From Vreelandella sp042466685 (GTDB lineage: Bacteria > Pseudomonadota > Gammaproteobacteria > Pseudomonadales > Halomonadaceae), in the NCBI RefSeq assembly GCF_042466685.1, contig NZ_CP170448.1:62001-126000 (forward strand): a stretch of DNA of 64,000 nucleotides, read 5' to 3'. The position numbers and the translations under genes are program-made. The stretch's first letter is position 1; every line of letters begins with the position of its first letter. This document shows positions 40,301 through 49,716 of this stretch, one piece after another. The notes under the pieces were generated by a model, which saw only the letters and a program-made list of their open reading frames with translations, searched no databases and was not told the origin of the DNA.

Positions 40301-42199
40301 ATGAGCATGTTTTCGATCGGCTTAAGCGGCCTCAATGCGGCGCAGAATGCCCTGAATACAAGCAGTAATAACATTAGTAATATCTTTACCCCAGGTTATA
40401 ACCGTGAATTGGCTCAGTTGGGTGAAGGTCGCGTAGGTGGTGGGGTTCGTGTCAATGATATCGAGCGCCAGTTCAATACGTATGTCGCTGAGCAATTAAA
40501 TAGTGCCAAAACCCAGTCAAGTGCTTTAAACACTTACTATGGGCAGGTTACCCAAATTGATAACCTGTTAGCTGATCGTGCGGCAGGCCTAGCCCCTTTG
40601 ATGCAAGGGTTCTTCTCATCGTTAGAAGACCTGGCAGCTTCGCCCTCTGATCCAGCGGCTAGACAGGGTGTGCTTGGCCAAGCCAATACACTAAGTTCAC
40701 AGTTCCGCTCCTTTGATGGCTACCTGCAAGATATGCAGGGCAATATTAATGGCCAGATCAAGGATGAGATTACCCAGATTAATAACACCACCGAACAGAT
40801 CGCTGGCTTAAATAAAGAGATTGCTTTGGCGCGTGCGCGCAGTGGCGAGGCGCCCAATAGCCTACTCAACCAGCGTGATCAATTGGTATCAGAGCTTAAT
40901 GAGCGTATGGATTTGCGCCTGAATATTCAGGATGGCAAAACCTACAATATTAGCCTGCCCAATGGTCAGCCGCTGGTAACAGGCACTAATTCATTCCAGC
41001 TTGAAGCAGTACAAGCCGATTATGACCCTCAGCGAACGGTGGTAGGGTACCGTGATGGCGGAGGTAACGTCGTTCAACTAGATGAGTCCACGATCAAAGG
41101 CGGAGCGTTGGGGGGCTTAATGACCTTCCGTTCAGAAACTTTAGATAAGACACAAAACCAAATTGGCCAATTGTCTGTGTCATTGGCGACGGCCTTCAAT
41201 GAGCAGCATAAGTTAGGCGTGGATCTTAACGGTGACCAGGGCGAAGAGTTCTTTGCAGTGCGCGCCCCACAAACCTATGCTGATAAAGGTAATAGCTTGC
41301 CCGCCGTCACCATTACTAGCGCTGAATTTGACCCTGACCAGATTGATGCCCTTAGAGCGACTGATTATACCGTCCGTTTTGAGGCTGGTGAGCCCGTGGT
41401 AACCCGTAAAGATAACGGCCAGGTTGTCGATTTCGATCAAGCCGCCTGGAATGACGATGAAGAATTAAATTTTGGTGGAGTCAGCATTCAGTTCAGCGGT
41501 GCGCCGCAAGATGGCGATAGCTTTGAAGTTCAACCGGTTCGACGAGCTGCCAATGGAATGGACGTGAATATTGCTGATGTAGACAAAATTGCGGCGAGTA
41601 GCTTGGTTGAAAGAGGAGGTGATTTAGAGATTGGTCAGCTATCTGCGGCAAGCGGTGCTTTCTCTGCCAATGAAGATTATGAGCTGGAAGTCGATGAAAA
41701 TGGGACGCTGACTGTTACTCCCGCAACGGCGATTTCGGTAAATGGTGAACCCTTTAATCCGGCTACAGATGAATTGGAAGAAGGCGATCGGGTCACTTTT
41801 GACGGCCTTAGTTTCACTCTGAATACGCTTCCCGACGCTGGTGATATTGCCACTCTAAGTCTCAGCCGGAGTGACGCTAACTCGGGTGATAACCGCAATG
41901 CTCTGGCGCTACAAAACTTGCAAGCCGAATCGATTGTTGGCGGTAGGGCAACGGTCACCGGTGCATATGCATCCATCGTTAGTGATGTTGGCAACAGAAC
42001 CAATATCACAGAAGTGAATTTGGACGCCCGTCAGGGCTTGACCGATCAATTACGTGCCGTACAGCAATCTGAGTCAGGGGTTAATCTAGACGAAGAAGCC
42101 GCTAACTTGATTCGCTATCAACAGTACTATCAGGCCAATGCGCGTGTGATTGACACAGCCGGTACGCTGATGGACACCATCTTGAACCTGCGCGGTTAA
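40301..42199 (+). CDS. flgK: Hook-filament junction protein FlgK (HAP1)
   Basis: Junction protein of 632 residues between hook and filament. The N-terminal D0 motif is SIGLSGLNAAQNALNTSSNN and ISNIFTPGYNRELAQLGEGR. The C-terminus GVNLDEEAANLIRYQQYYQA leads into DTAGTLMDTILNLRG. The exposed middle (about 330-540) is longer than in the roughly 550-residue enterobacterial protein. It would be exported with the FlgN chaperone and transcribed with flgL from the sigma28 promoter. Confidence 0.96.
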   Translation: MSMFSIGLSGLNAAQNALNTSSNNISNIFTPGYNRELAQLGEGRVGGGVRVNDIERQFNTYVAEQLNSAKTQSSALNTYYGQVTQIDNLLADRAAGLAPLMQGFFSSLEDLAASPSDPAARQGVLGQANTLSSQFRSFDGYLQDMQGNINGQIKDEITQINNTTEQIAGLNKEIALARARSGEAPNSLLNQRDQLVSELNERMDLRLNIQDGKTYNISLPNGQPLVTGTNSFQLEAVQADYDPQRTVVGYRDGGGNVVQLDESTIKGGALGGLMTFRSETLDKTQNQIGQLSVSLATAFNEQHKLGVDLNGDQGEEFFAVRAPQTYADKGNSLPAVTITSAEFDPDQIDALRATDYTVRFEAGEPVVTRKDNGQVVDFDQAAWNDDEELNFGGVSIQFSGAPQDGDSFEVQPVRRAANGMDVNIADVDKIAASSLVERGGDLEIGQLSAASGAFSANEDYELEVDENGTLTVTPATAISVNGEPFNPATDELEEGDRVTFDGLSFTLNTLPDAGDIATLSLSRSDANSGDNRNALALQNLQAESIVGGRATVTGAYASIVSDVGNRTNITEVNLDARQGLTDQLRAVQQSESGVNLDEEAANLIRYQQYYQANARVIDTAGTLMDTILNLRG

Positions 42200-42215
42200 T
42201 TCGGGAGCTTAAGTG

Positions 42216-43481
42216 ATGCGTATTAGTACCGTTACCATGTTCGAGCAGAGCACGGCGTCCATGAACCGTCAGCAGAGCGACCTGATGAGGGTGAGTCAGC
42301 AGATCGCTAGTGGCCGCCGCGTGGTTAATCCATCCGACGACCCACAGGCCGCCTCGAGGGCGATTGGTGTTGATCAGGCAAAAGCGGTGACTGAGCAGTT
42401 TTCAGATTCACGCGTATCTGCCCGTAATTCGCTGTCGCAGACGGAAAGCATTATTAACAGCGTTAGTGATGCGATAACCAGTGCCAAAGGATTGTTAATT
42501 CAGGCGTCTAGCGACACGCTAACTAACGAAAACCGCGAGTCCATTGCTAGCGAGCTTAAAGGCGTTTATGAGACTCTGATAGGCCAAGCGAATTCTACCG
42601 ATGGTAATGGTCGCTATTTGTTTGGTGGCTATAAAGATAGTCAACCCCCTTTCGCCAAAGATGGTAATGGCAGTGTGCAATATAAGGGCGACAGTAATGT
42701 ACGCGAGCAACGTGTTGACGCCACACGTTTAATGCCAGTAGCCGACAATGGCGAGACTATATTTAAAAGTGTTCCCAGCGGTGCTGGATACGTGGTAGAA
42801 GCAAAGCAAAAAAGTGGCGATCTCAATGAAGGCGATGTGACATTTCGTGGGCCGCAAATAAACAGTGTAAATGATGCTAATTACGGAGCAGACTTCCGCA
42901 TCACCTTTACGAGTGACAGTGAATTTAATGTCGAAACATTCGATGGTAATGACTGGGTACTTGCTGATCCCGCTGATCCAACTCTAACCGGTGTGGAGTA
43001 CACGGGGAATCAAGATGGCACCGCCCAGCAAGTCAGCTTTGGCGGGGTTTCGGTCAACCTAGAAGGAACGCCAGCTGCGGATGATTCAATCCTGGTGGCG
43101 CAAGCTGATGGCGAGCAGCGTAAACCTGATCTTTTCCGAACCATGGAAGAAGCTATTCGCGTATTAGAGAGTCCTGCTGATAATGCCACCAAAAAAGCCG
43201 AGATGCGCAATACTCTTAACACTGCCATGCGCGATCTGGACAATAGTTTAGATAATGTACTGACCGTGCGTGCTTCTGCAGGGGCGCGTTTGAATGAACT
43301 TGATGTAATCGATGCCGTAGGCAGTAACCGGATGCTCAATTACGATCAAACGTTATCGGATTTAGTCGATCTGGATTACGCCGAAGCAATTTCTGAGTAT
43401 AGTTTGCGACAAATTGGTATGCAGGCGGCACAAAAAGCTTTTGTAGACATTAAAGGCTTATCGCTATTTAACTATATGTAA
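42216..43481 (+). CDS. flgL: Hook-filament junction protein FlgL (HAP3)
   Basis: Junction protein of 421 residues. I chose the ATG at 42216 (MRISTVTMFEQSTASMNRQQ) rather than the GTG one codon earlier; GGGAG lies nine bases upstream. Family motifs are ISSGRRVVNPSDDP-like (QIASGRRVVNPSDDPQAASR) near residue 29 and the C-terminal DYAEAISEYSLRQIGMQAAQ. It ends the flg block and is convergent with fliR. Confidence 0.96.
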   Translation: MRISTVTMFEQSTASMNRQQSDLMRVSQQIASGRRVVNPSDDPQAASRAIGVDQAKAVTEQFSDSRVSARNSLSQTESIINSVSDAITSAKGLLIQASSDTLTNENRESIASELKGVYETLIGQANSTDGNGRYLFGGYKDSQPPFAKDGNGSVQYKGDSNVREQRVDATRLMPVADNGETIFKSVPSGAGYVVEAKQKSGDLNEGDVTFRGPQINSVNDANYGADFRITFTSDSEFNVETFDGNDWVLADPADPTLTGVEYTGNQDGTAQQVSFGGVSVNLEGTPAADDSILVAQADGEQRKPDLFRTMEEAIRVLESPADNATKKAEMRNTLNTAMRDLDNSLDNVLTVRASAGARLNELDVIDAVGSNRMLNYDQTLSDLVDLDYAEAISEYSLRQIGMQAAQKAFVDIKGLSLFNYM

Positions 43482-43538
43482 CGGCTTTACTACGTGCTTA
43501 ACGCTTCAATGGTGTAAGTAGCCTCCTTAGCTCTAACG

Positions 43539-43572
43539 ATCCCTGTGTTTTTGTTCACGAAAACATGGGGAT
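43539..43572. terminator. Possible bidirectional terminator between flgL and fliR
   Basis: ATCCCTGTGTTTT pairs with AAAACATGGGGAT around an 8-base loop, lying between two converging operons. There is no long T-run beyond the stem; the Ts and As are inside it. Confidence 0.5.
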
Positions 43573-43574
43573 AT

Positions 43575-44366
43575 TTAGTTTAAAGGCGCCATCGTTTCGA
43601 TTAGCCCCTGCATAAACCCCAAGCCTTGGGTAAATAACCGCTGTAGAAAGCGATTGATGTCGGTCATGAGTACCATCATCAGTATAAGACCTACAATGAG
43701 TGAGGTAGGGAAGCCGATATTGAACACCGTGAGCTGCGGAGCCGAACGGTTGAGTATGCCTAGGGCTAGGTTAATGGTCAGCAGGGAGCCCACCAGCGGT
43801 AATGCCAGTAACATACCCGAAGCAAAAATTGTTCCCGCATACCGGGCGAGTAACTCAAAAGCACCCGGGTTAAAGGTTCCAATGCCAATGGGCAGCGTTT
43901 GGAAGCTCATGATCAGGGTTTCAAGCACCATCAGATGGCCATTCAGCGCCAAAAACATGAGCAGCGTTATCATGTAGAGGATACGTGATAGCACCATGAT
44001 ATTGGTACCACTGGATGTATCAAAAAAGCTTGCAAACGCCAAGCCCATTTGCAGGCCGATGAAATCCCCAGCGGCTTGAACGACCGCGAACATGATATGC
44101 ATGACGAGACCCATCGCTAAGCCGATTAGGATCTGTTCGATCATAACCCCCATCCCCGCCCATGACATGATGGCAATATCAGGCATGGCCGGTAAAATGG
44201 GCGCAATAACAATGGAAATTAGGGCAGCCAGACCGACTTTGGCCTGATTGGGCACACTGGAGTGGCCCCAAAGAGGCGACGCCGCCATAAAAGCAGTAAT
44301 GCGCGCAAACGGCCATAAAAAAGCCACCAACCACCCCTGCAGTTGTGCGAAAGTGACTTCCACCAT
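43575..44366 (-). CDS. fliR: Flagellar export gate protein FliR
   Basis: Export-gate membrane protein of 263 residues with six hydrophobic segments, the family length. Features include the opening FAQLQGWLVAFLWPFARITA and the conserved LQMGLAFASFFDTSSGTNIM near residue 108. It is the last gene of fliLMNOPQR, four bases after fliQ. flhB is not adjacent. Confidence 0.95.
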   Translation of the reverse strand: MVEVTFAQLQGWLVAFLWPFARITAFMAASPLWGHSSVPNQAKVGLAALISIVIAPILPAMPDIAIMSWAGMGVMIEQILIGLAMGLVMHIMFAVVQAAGDFIGLQMGLAFASFFDTSSGTNIMVLSRILYMITLLMFLALNGHLMVLETLIMSFQTLPIGIGTFNPGAFELLARYAGTIFASGMLLALPLVGSLLTINLALGILNRSAPQLTVFNIGFPTSLIVGLILMMVLMTDINRFLQRLFTQGLGFMQGLIETMAPLN

Positions 44367-44370
44367 AGCG

Positions 44371-44640
44371 CTACATCACCATGCTGGGGATGTTGGTAAA
44401 TAGTCGGTGGGTAAAGTCGGTGATCAACCCAATCAGCCAGGGGCCAGCTAATACCAGCACTGTAAAAACGGCCAAAATCTTAGGAATAAAGGTGAGCGTC
44501 ATTTCGTTAATTTGCGTTGCGGCTTGGAAGAGGCTGATGATTAGACCAGTGAACAGCGCCGCCAGCAGCATTGGACCAGCAAGGAGAAGCGTTACACGCA
44601 TACCTTGGTAAGCAATGCTCATCACCATTTCAGGGGTCAT
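44371..44640 (-). CDS. fliQ: Flagellar export gate protein FliQ
   Basis: Small gate protein of 89 residues with two membrane segments. It opens MTPEMVMSIAYQGMRVTLLL and has FQAATQINEMTLTFIPKILA in the middle, as in the family. Part of the FliP5-FliQ4-FliR1 export pore. Confidence 0.96.
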   Translation of the reverse strand: MTPEMVMSIAYQGMRVTLLLAGPMLLAALFTGLIISLFQAATQINEMTLTFIPKILAVFTVLVLAGPWLIGLITDFTHRLFTNIPSMVM

Positions 44641-44707
44641 AGTTGGAATCCTGTGTGCCGTATGAAACGACGCGGCTTGTCATATGTGAAAATGACTCAA
44701 TGAAGCG

Positions 44708-45520
44708 CTATATCATGTAAAAGCTTTCTGCCATCGAGCCGATAATAAGCTGCCATCCATCCACTAAAATGAACAGCATTAGCTTAAAGGGTAACGAAAT
44801 CGTAATGGGTGGAACCATCATCATACCGAGCGCCATGAGCGTACTGGCGACTACGAGGTCGATGATTAAAAACGGGATAAAAATAGTAAAGCCAATTTGG
44901 AAGGCAGTCTTAAGCTCACTAGTAACGTAAGCGGGTAATAACACACGCATGGGTAACTCTTCTGGACCTTGCATCGGCCCGACATCCGCCAAGCGTACAA
45001 ACAGGGCTAAGTCGGGCTCGCGAGTTTGGGCAAGCATAAATTCGCGAAAGGGTTCCTGGGCAAGTAGCAAAAACTCTTCAAAATTAATCGTTTCATTCGT
45101 CAGTGGTACCCAGGCGTTGTCGTACACCTGAGCCAATACTGGCGACATGATAAAAAAGGTTAAAAACAGCGCCACACCCAAGAGTACCTGGTTGGGCGGC
45201 GTTGCCTGGGTACCCATTGCCGTGCGCAATAAGCTAAGCACAATGATGATGCGCGTGAAGCTCGTCATCATTAGCAGCATGGAGGGTAAAAACGCTAGCG
45301 AGCTTAAAAAGAGCAGTGTCTGCAGTGAGAGAGACCACTGCTGGCCGCCATCTTCTAGCGGTTGTGAAGTAATGCCAGGTATCTGTTGTGCATGCAGCGG
45401 GCTTGTTATGAAACAGGCAGCAAGAATAACCAGCCAAAGCGAAAGTGGCTTAGCGAGATTGTTCTTCAAAACAAAGCTCTTCAAAACACAGGGCCAAGAA
45501 AGGTGCATCCATTGCCTCAT
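44708..45520 (-). CDS. fliP: Flagellar export gate protein FliP
   Basis: Gate protein of 270 residues with a signal peptide (LWLVILAACFITSPLHAQ, ending near residue 45) and four further membrane segments. Motifs are MMTSFTRIIIVLSLLRTAMG, TPPNQVLLGVALFLTFFIMS and IPFLIIDLVVASTLMALGMM near the end. It overlaps fliO by four bases. Confidence 0.96.
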   Translation of the reverse strand: MRQWMHLSWPCVLKSFVLKNNLAKPLSLWLVILAACFITSPLHAQQIPGITSQPLEDGGQQWSLSLQTLLFLSSLAFLPSMLLMMTSFTRIIIVLSLLRTAMGTQATPPNQVLLGVALFLTFFIMSPVLAQVYDNAWVPLTNETINFEEFLLLAQEPFREFMLAQTREPDLALFVRLADVGPMQGPEELPMRVLLPAYVTSELKTAFQIGFTIFIPFLIIDLVVASTLMALGMMMVPPITISLPFKLMLFILVDGWQLIIGSMAESFYMI

Positions 45521-45960
45521 GGCGTCTGATGTGGATCGGTGGGTGAGGATGAATCGCGGTGGCGGCCGGCAGCTAACGCTTTTGATAGGCGAAGCGAAAA
45601 GCGGGAGGCGGGCGGAGACGATGTGGTTGGCGTACGCTCTTCTGGGGCCGGGCGCTCGTGTAGTTTAGTGATACGTCCGCCCCCGACACCAACGACTAAC
45701 CAGGTATCTTCCACTTCAACAACCACAATACGCTCACGGTTACCCACGGAAGTGCTGCCCACAATTCGCAGGTGGGCGCCGTGGCGTGTTGTATGGCTGC
45801 CCCAGCGCTTTAAAAGCGCCGTGCAGATAAGGATGATCGCAATAACGAGAGCTAAGGCTGCAGCTGTCTTACCTAGAACAGCCATGCCTATCAGTGCCTC
45901 GCCACCGTTCCCCAGTGCATCGAGTGAACCGTTCTGCGTTGAGGAAGTTGCAACGCTCAT
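45517..45960 (-). CDS. fliO: Flagellar biosynthesis protein FliO
   Basis: Bitopic membrane protein of 147 residues that helps assemble the FliP ring. It has one hydrophobic segment (GKTAAALALVIAIILICTAL, about 31-50). A conserved cytoplasmic part follows: LRIVGSTSVGNRERIVVVEV, then WLVVGVGGGRITKLHE. The C-terminal 40 residues are polar and variable. It overlaps fliN and fliP. Confidence 0.92.
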   Translation of the reverse strand: MSVATSSTQNGSLDALGNGGEALIGMAVLGKTAAALALVIAIILICTALLKRWGSHTTRHGAHLRIVGSTSVGNRERIVVVEVEDTWLVVGVGGGRITKLHERPAPEERTPTTSSPPASRFSLRLSKALAAGRHRDSSSPTDPHQTP

Positions 45961-46529
45961 CGGTTCAATTTATGAATACGTTCAGAAGGCGTAATGATTT
46001 CAGTTATACGGATACCGTATTTATCTTCGATCACAACGACTTCGCCTTGAGCGATCAAGTAACCATTAATCAAGATATCCATCGGCTCACCGGCGAGGCC
46101 TTCAAGCTCAATGACAGACCCTTGCGCTAACTCTAGCAACTGTTTAATGGTTAACTTTGTGCGGCCTAATTCCACGGTGAGTTTCACCGGGATATCCATG
46201 ATCATCTCAAGCTCGCGTGCCTGAGAGGAGCCGCTGTCTGGGCTTAGCGGGCGGAATATGTCATCACTTGCTGACTTCGCTGCGGGCGCAGGTGAAGCAG
46301 CGGGTTCTTCTTCGCTCGCTTCAGCAGACTCTTGCTCTGCCATTGCTGTTGCCCAAGGATCTTCCTCTTCGCTCGCTTCAGCAGATTCTTGCTCTGCCAT
46401 TGCAGCTGCCCAAGGATCTTCCTCTTCACTAGCAGCATCGGTGCTAGCTGTGGGCTCTTCTTGTTTGGACATGGCGTCTGCCCAATCGTCGTCAGAGACG
46501 TTCTGATCAGGCTTATTGGGATCAGTCAT
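45957..46529 (-). CDS. fliN: Flagellar motor switch protein FliN, with repeated N-terminus
   Basis: C-ring protein of 190 residues, against about 137 in E. coli. The C-terminal SpoA domain (MDIPVKLTVELGRTKLTIKQ, LAGEPMDILINGYLIAQGEV, YGIRITEIITPSERIHKLNR) is ordinary. The extra length is an acidic N-terminal region holding two near-identical 19-residue repeats (EEEDPWAAAMAEQESAEAS and EEEDPWATAMAEQESAEAS) and a third, diverged copy at the start (DDWADAMSKQEEPTAS). In E. coli the single DDLWADAL-type motif is in the part that contacts FliH. It overlaps fliM and fliO. Confidence 0.95.
   Translation of the reverse strand: MTDPNKPDQNVSDDDWADAMSKQEEPTASTDAASEEEDPWAAAMAEQESAEASEEEDPWATAMAEQESAEASEEEPAASPAPAAKSASDDIFRPLSPDSGSSQARELEMIMDIPVKLTVELGRTKLTIKQLLELAQGSVIELEGLAGEPMDILINGYLIAQGEVVVIEDKYGIRITEIITPSERIHKLNR
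46304..46436 (-). repeat. 57-bp tandem repeat inside fliN
   Basis: Two near-identical 57-base units encode the 19-residue EEEDPWA repeats. They differ at only a few bases. A more diverged unit lies at the gene start. The limits given are approximate. Confidence 0.8.
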
Positions 46530-47581
46530 GCTTTGGATTCCTTGGCTTTCTGTCGCGTAGACCCTTTAATGAAGTCCTTGGACGATGCGTTATTCATAGC
46601 GGCATGGTCAATCATATGGAGCACTCGCAGGGCATGCTGCTGGCGTTGGCTACCGTACTCACACTCCATGACGGGTACCCCGTCAACACTTGCTGTGATG
46701 GAGCTCGGAATATCTAACGGTAGCACGTCGCCTTTTTTCAATCCCATTACGTGGGCAATACGACTCGGTATTTGGGCAAACTCAGCGACCAACTCTACCT
46801 CTGACTGGCGTAGCTCACTCGCCATTCGACGAGACCAACTGCCATCTTGGTCGTGGTTGCTATCATTGATTGGGTTGGCCAGTAAATCACGCAACGGCTC
46901 GATCATTGCGTAAGGCATACATATCTGAAAATTGCTCGAAAGGTTGCCGACTTCGATATTGAACTTGGTATTCACCACAATTTCATTGGGGGAATTGGTG
47001 ATGTTGGCAAACTTTGATTGCACTTCTGAACGTAAAAAGCTGACATCCAGGGGGTGAACGACTTTCCACGCCTCTTGGTAGGCATCAATGGCGAGATTAA
47101 GCAGACGCTGGATAATACGTTGCTCAGTGTTCGTGAATTCTCGACCATCCGACTTGGTGACAAAGCGACCGTCACCACCAAAGAGGTTATCTACTACCAT
47201 AAAAACGAGGTTAGGCGGGAATACCACCAGCGCTGAACCACGCAGCGGCTTCATCGATACGATGTTCAGGTTTGTTGGTACGGGAACATTACGCGAGAAC
47301 TCACTAAAGCTCTGATAACGCACCGACTCTACGGTAATGTCTGCACTGCGCCGTAATAGGTTGAACAGGCCAGTACGAAAATAGCGAGCAAAGCGCTCAT
47401 TGATAAAATCAAGCGCATGCAAGCGCTCACGAATAACGCGATGCTGAGTCGACGGGTCATAAGGTCGAACGCGGGCTTCGTCTTGCGTTTTTGACGATGA
47501 AGCCGATGGCTCATCGTCTCCGCTAACGCCCTTCAACAGGGCATCAATTTCTTCCTGGGACAGTAGATCGTCCTGTGACAT
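46526..47581 (-). CDS. fliM: Flagellar motor switch protein FliM
   Basis: C-ring protein of 351 residues. The N-terminal CheY-P binding peptide is MSQDDLLSQEEIDALLKGVS. The middle CheC-like domain has HALDFINERFARYFRTGLFN and NLVFMVVDNLFGGDGRFVTK. A C-terminal SpoA domain interacts with FliN. The sequence is complete and it overlaps fliN by four bases. Confidence 0.97.
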   Translation of the reverse strand: MSQDDLLSQEEIDALLKGVSGDDEPSASSSKTQDEARVRPYDPSTQHRVIRERLHALDFINERFARYFRTGLFNLLRRSADITVESVRYQSFSEFSRNVPVPTNLNIVSMKPLRGSALVVFPPNLVFMVVDNLFGGDGRFVTKSDGREFTNTEQRIIQRLLNLAIDAYQEAWKVVHPLDVSFLRSEVQSKFANITNSPNEIVVNTKFNIEVGNLSSNFQICMPYAMIEPLRDLLANPINDSNHDQDGSWSRRMASELRQSEVELVAEFAQIPSRIAHVMGLKKGDVLPLDIPSSITASVDGVPVMECEYGSQRQQHALRVLHMIDHAAMNNASSKDFIKGSTRQKAKESKA

Positions 47582-47602
47582 GAACGGCTCCAGTTCCCGA
47601 GG

Positions 47603-48079
47603 TTATTGCACAATAAATTCGGTGAATAAAACTTCACGCAAATCAAGCGGTGGCTGATTTTCCGTCAGCGGGACGTTGAGTCGCTCAACAATCGCTTGTG
47701 CAAGCTGTTGCTTACCTTCTGGGGAAGTAAGTTCATCAGCCTGCTTGCCCGATAGCAGCATCAGCAGACGGCTACGCACTTGAGGCATATGCTCTTCTAG
47801 AATCGCTTTACTCTCCTCATTACCCACACGCAGAGTCACGCCTGTATAGAGTAAGCGTGAGCCGTAGCTATCATCGGCAAGATTGACGGTAAAAGGTTCA
47901 ATCCGCATGAAAATAGGCGGCTCGCGCTCCATAGCCTGCTGCATTTCAGCATCTCCTGAACCGCCATCACGCTGATCCATGACCATATAAATAGCCGCTG
48001 CTGCTCCCGCTGACGACAGCAAGACCAGGATAATCATTATCCAGAGCAGTTTTTTTGACCCGCCGCTTTTTTCTGCCAT
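47603..48079 (-). CDS. fliL: Flagellar basal body-associated protein FliL
   Basis: Inner-membrane protein of 158 residues around the stator ring. It has one membrane segment (LLWIMIILVLLSSAGAAAAI, residues 10-29), an acidic linker, and a periplasmic domain with MRIEPFTVNLADDSYGSRLL and the C-terminal LDLREVLFTEFIVQ. First gene of the fliLMNOPQR operon; its promoter must lie in 48080-48248, where I found no sigma28 box. Confidence 0.94.
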   Translation of the reverse strand: MAEKSGGSKKLLWIMIILVLLSSAGAAAAIYMVMDQRDGGSGDAEMQQAMEREPPIFMRIEPFTVNLADDSYGSRLLYTGVTLRVGNEESKAILEEHMPQVRSRLLMLLSGKQADELTSPEGKQQLAQAIVERLNVPLTENQPPLDLREVLFTEFIVQ

Positions 48080-48248
48080 TTGCGATTCCTGTGAACTCCA
48101 TGCGTATCACTAGCAAAGTATTATGCCAAAAGCATATGCTGGTGATGAAATGAACAGGCTCGTTTGGCAAGCCTATCTTTTGGTTTAGCTATTTCATTGG
48201 TGTATTGATGTGTAGTACCAGAAAAGTTAACAATTCTGGTGTCGCCAT

Positions 48249-49697
48249 TTAAGCGTAGAGGTCTACCCGCCCATCCAGAACCAGCGGGTTACTTCCGGCG
48301 TTTTGGCGAGTTGCTTCATCTAAACCAACCTCGCCGCTGTCGCTGCCTGCTTTAGTGCCGTTCTTGCTGCTTGACTGAGCAAAAGCTTGGTCATTGGGGT
48401 CGTGTTGTTCGCCAACAGACGTCTCGCCCAGTGATATACCTTGCTCCGCCAAGGCTTCCCTTAGCTGGGGAATTGCCTGCTCCAGCACTTGCCGCACCTG
48501 TGCATGGGCTGACAAAAAGTGAGCTTGAGCGCCTTGCTCGCTAAATTTTAGTGAGATAGAAAGCGGTCCCAGTTCTGCTGGATTCAACTGCATTTGGACA
48601 TGCTGATCTCCGCCCCGCTGTGAAATCTGCACCAACTGTTGGCTTAGTTGTTGCGACCAGGCAGGACTCATAAAAGGTGTTGCTAACGTGGCAGTTGTCG
48701 GGGTAGATGCAGGCGTATACGTTTGAGCGGATTGCGGCATAGCTAGCGGGTTGCTGCCGGTATTTAAAGCAAAACCAGTTGGTAATTGTTCACCACTTTG
48801 GCTTCCTTTCGGCGTTCCATCTGCGGCCAGTAGAGCTCCCATGAGAGCTTCGCTACTGACGTTTGTGGCTGCGTTGAGGGGGCTCATATTAAACGTATCT
48901 GGCTGTGGCCTAGGGGCTATCTGGAACTCCGCTAAAGGCGAGCGTGCATCAGCTGAACGAGCTAAATCAGCGGACAATGCTTGAGCACCTTGATGTTGTC
49001 CGACCAAGCCACTTAGCGCTGAGGCCAGCTGCGATGCTTCTGTTTGATTAATATTTAACTGTTCAGCAATGGTTTTCAGTGCTGCAGGTTCGATAGACTG
49101 CACAGACCCGCCGCTCCCCATACTGAGAGACTGGATTATGGCTTTGAGCGCCGGTGTATTGACCAACTGTGCAGCTTCCGTTTGACTAACATTTAGCTGT
49201 TCAGCGATCGCTTCGAGCCCTGCTGGAGAAACCGGCAATGTCTGCTGTGATATGAGACTGCTTTCGGTAAACGAAGCCATGAGTGCGAGACGGCCAGCGA
49301 TCTCGTCAAGCGGCGTCGAGAATTGCTCACTCTCTAAACCTAGAGTGTCAACGCTGATGTCTGAGTTCGGCAGTTGTAGCTGGGCGAGAAGTTCAGAAAA
49401 GTCGCTCTCACTGACATCTAGCCCCAGGGCTTCAAGGGCCGTGCTCAAATTTTCAGCGTCGACTTCTAATGTATCGGATACAAGATTGCCGAGGGCATCG
49501 AGCTGTTTTTGCTGTAAGGGCGCCTGAGAAGCGCTAATGTCACCAAGCCCAGATGACGACGAGTTTCGCTGAGTACCAGACGCGTGTAACAGCGCCTGTT
49601 GGAATAAGCCATTGGCTGGGTCTTGACGGTTAAAAGCACCTTGAGACTGTGTCTGAGGTGAACTTTGGCTGACCGAAAGCAACTGGTGGATGTTCAT
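48249..49697 (-). CDS. fliK: Flagellar hook-length control protein FliK
   Basis: Exported ruler of 482 residues from the ATG at 49697 (MNIHQLLSVSQSSPQTQSQG), with AGGGAAC upstream; the frame opens 18 codons earlier. The C-terminal switch domain is clear: VQMQLNPAELGPLSISLKFS and VRQVLEQAIPQLREALAEQG. The N-terminal part is low in aromatic residues and includes two copies of a roughly 20-residue unit (IAEQLNVSQTEAAQLV / IAEQLNINQTEASQLA). A second protein with a FliK-type C-terminus is encoded at 59129. It ends the fliFGHIJK operon. Confidence 0.92.
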   Translation of the reverse strand: MNIHQLLSVSQSSPQTQSQGAFNRQDPANGLFQQALLHASGTQRNSSSSGLGDISASQAPLQQKQLDALGNLVSDTLEVDAENLSTALEALGLDVSESDFSELLAQLQLPNSDISVDTLGLESEQFSTPLDEIAGRLALMASFTESSLISQQTLPVSPAGLEAIAEQLNVSQTEAAQLVNTPALKAIIQSLSMGSGGSVQSIEPAALKTIAEQLNINQTEASQLASALSGLVGQHQGAQALSADLARSADARSPLAEFQIAPRPQPDTFNMSPLNAATNVSSEALMGALLAADGTPKGSQSGEQLPTGFALNTGSNPLAMPQSAQTYTPASTPTTATLATPFMSPAWSQQLSQQLVQISQRGGDQHVQMQLNPAELGPLSISLKFSEQGAQAHFLSAHAQVRQVLEQAIPQLREALAEQGISLGETSVGEQHDPNDQAFAQSSSKNGTKAGSDSGEVGLDEATRQNAGSNPLVLDGRVDLYA

Positions 49698-49716
49698 ATT
49701 CAGTTCCCTGGCACCG

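Noticed and set aside
46217..46506. Plus-strand repetitive frames opposite fliN
   Set aside because: They are reflections of the fliN tandem repeat, with no ribosome site.
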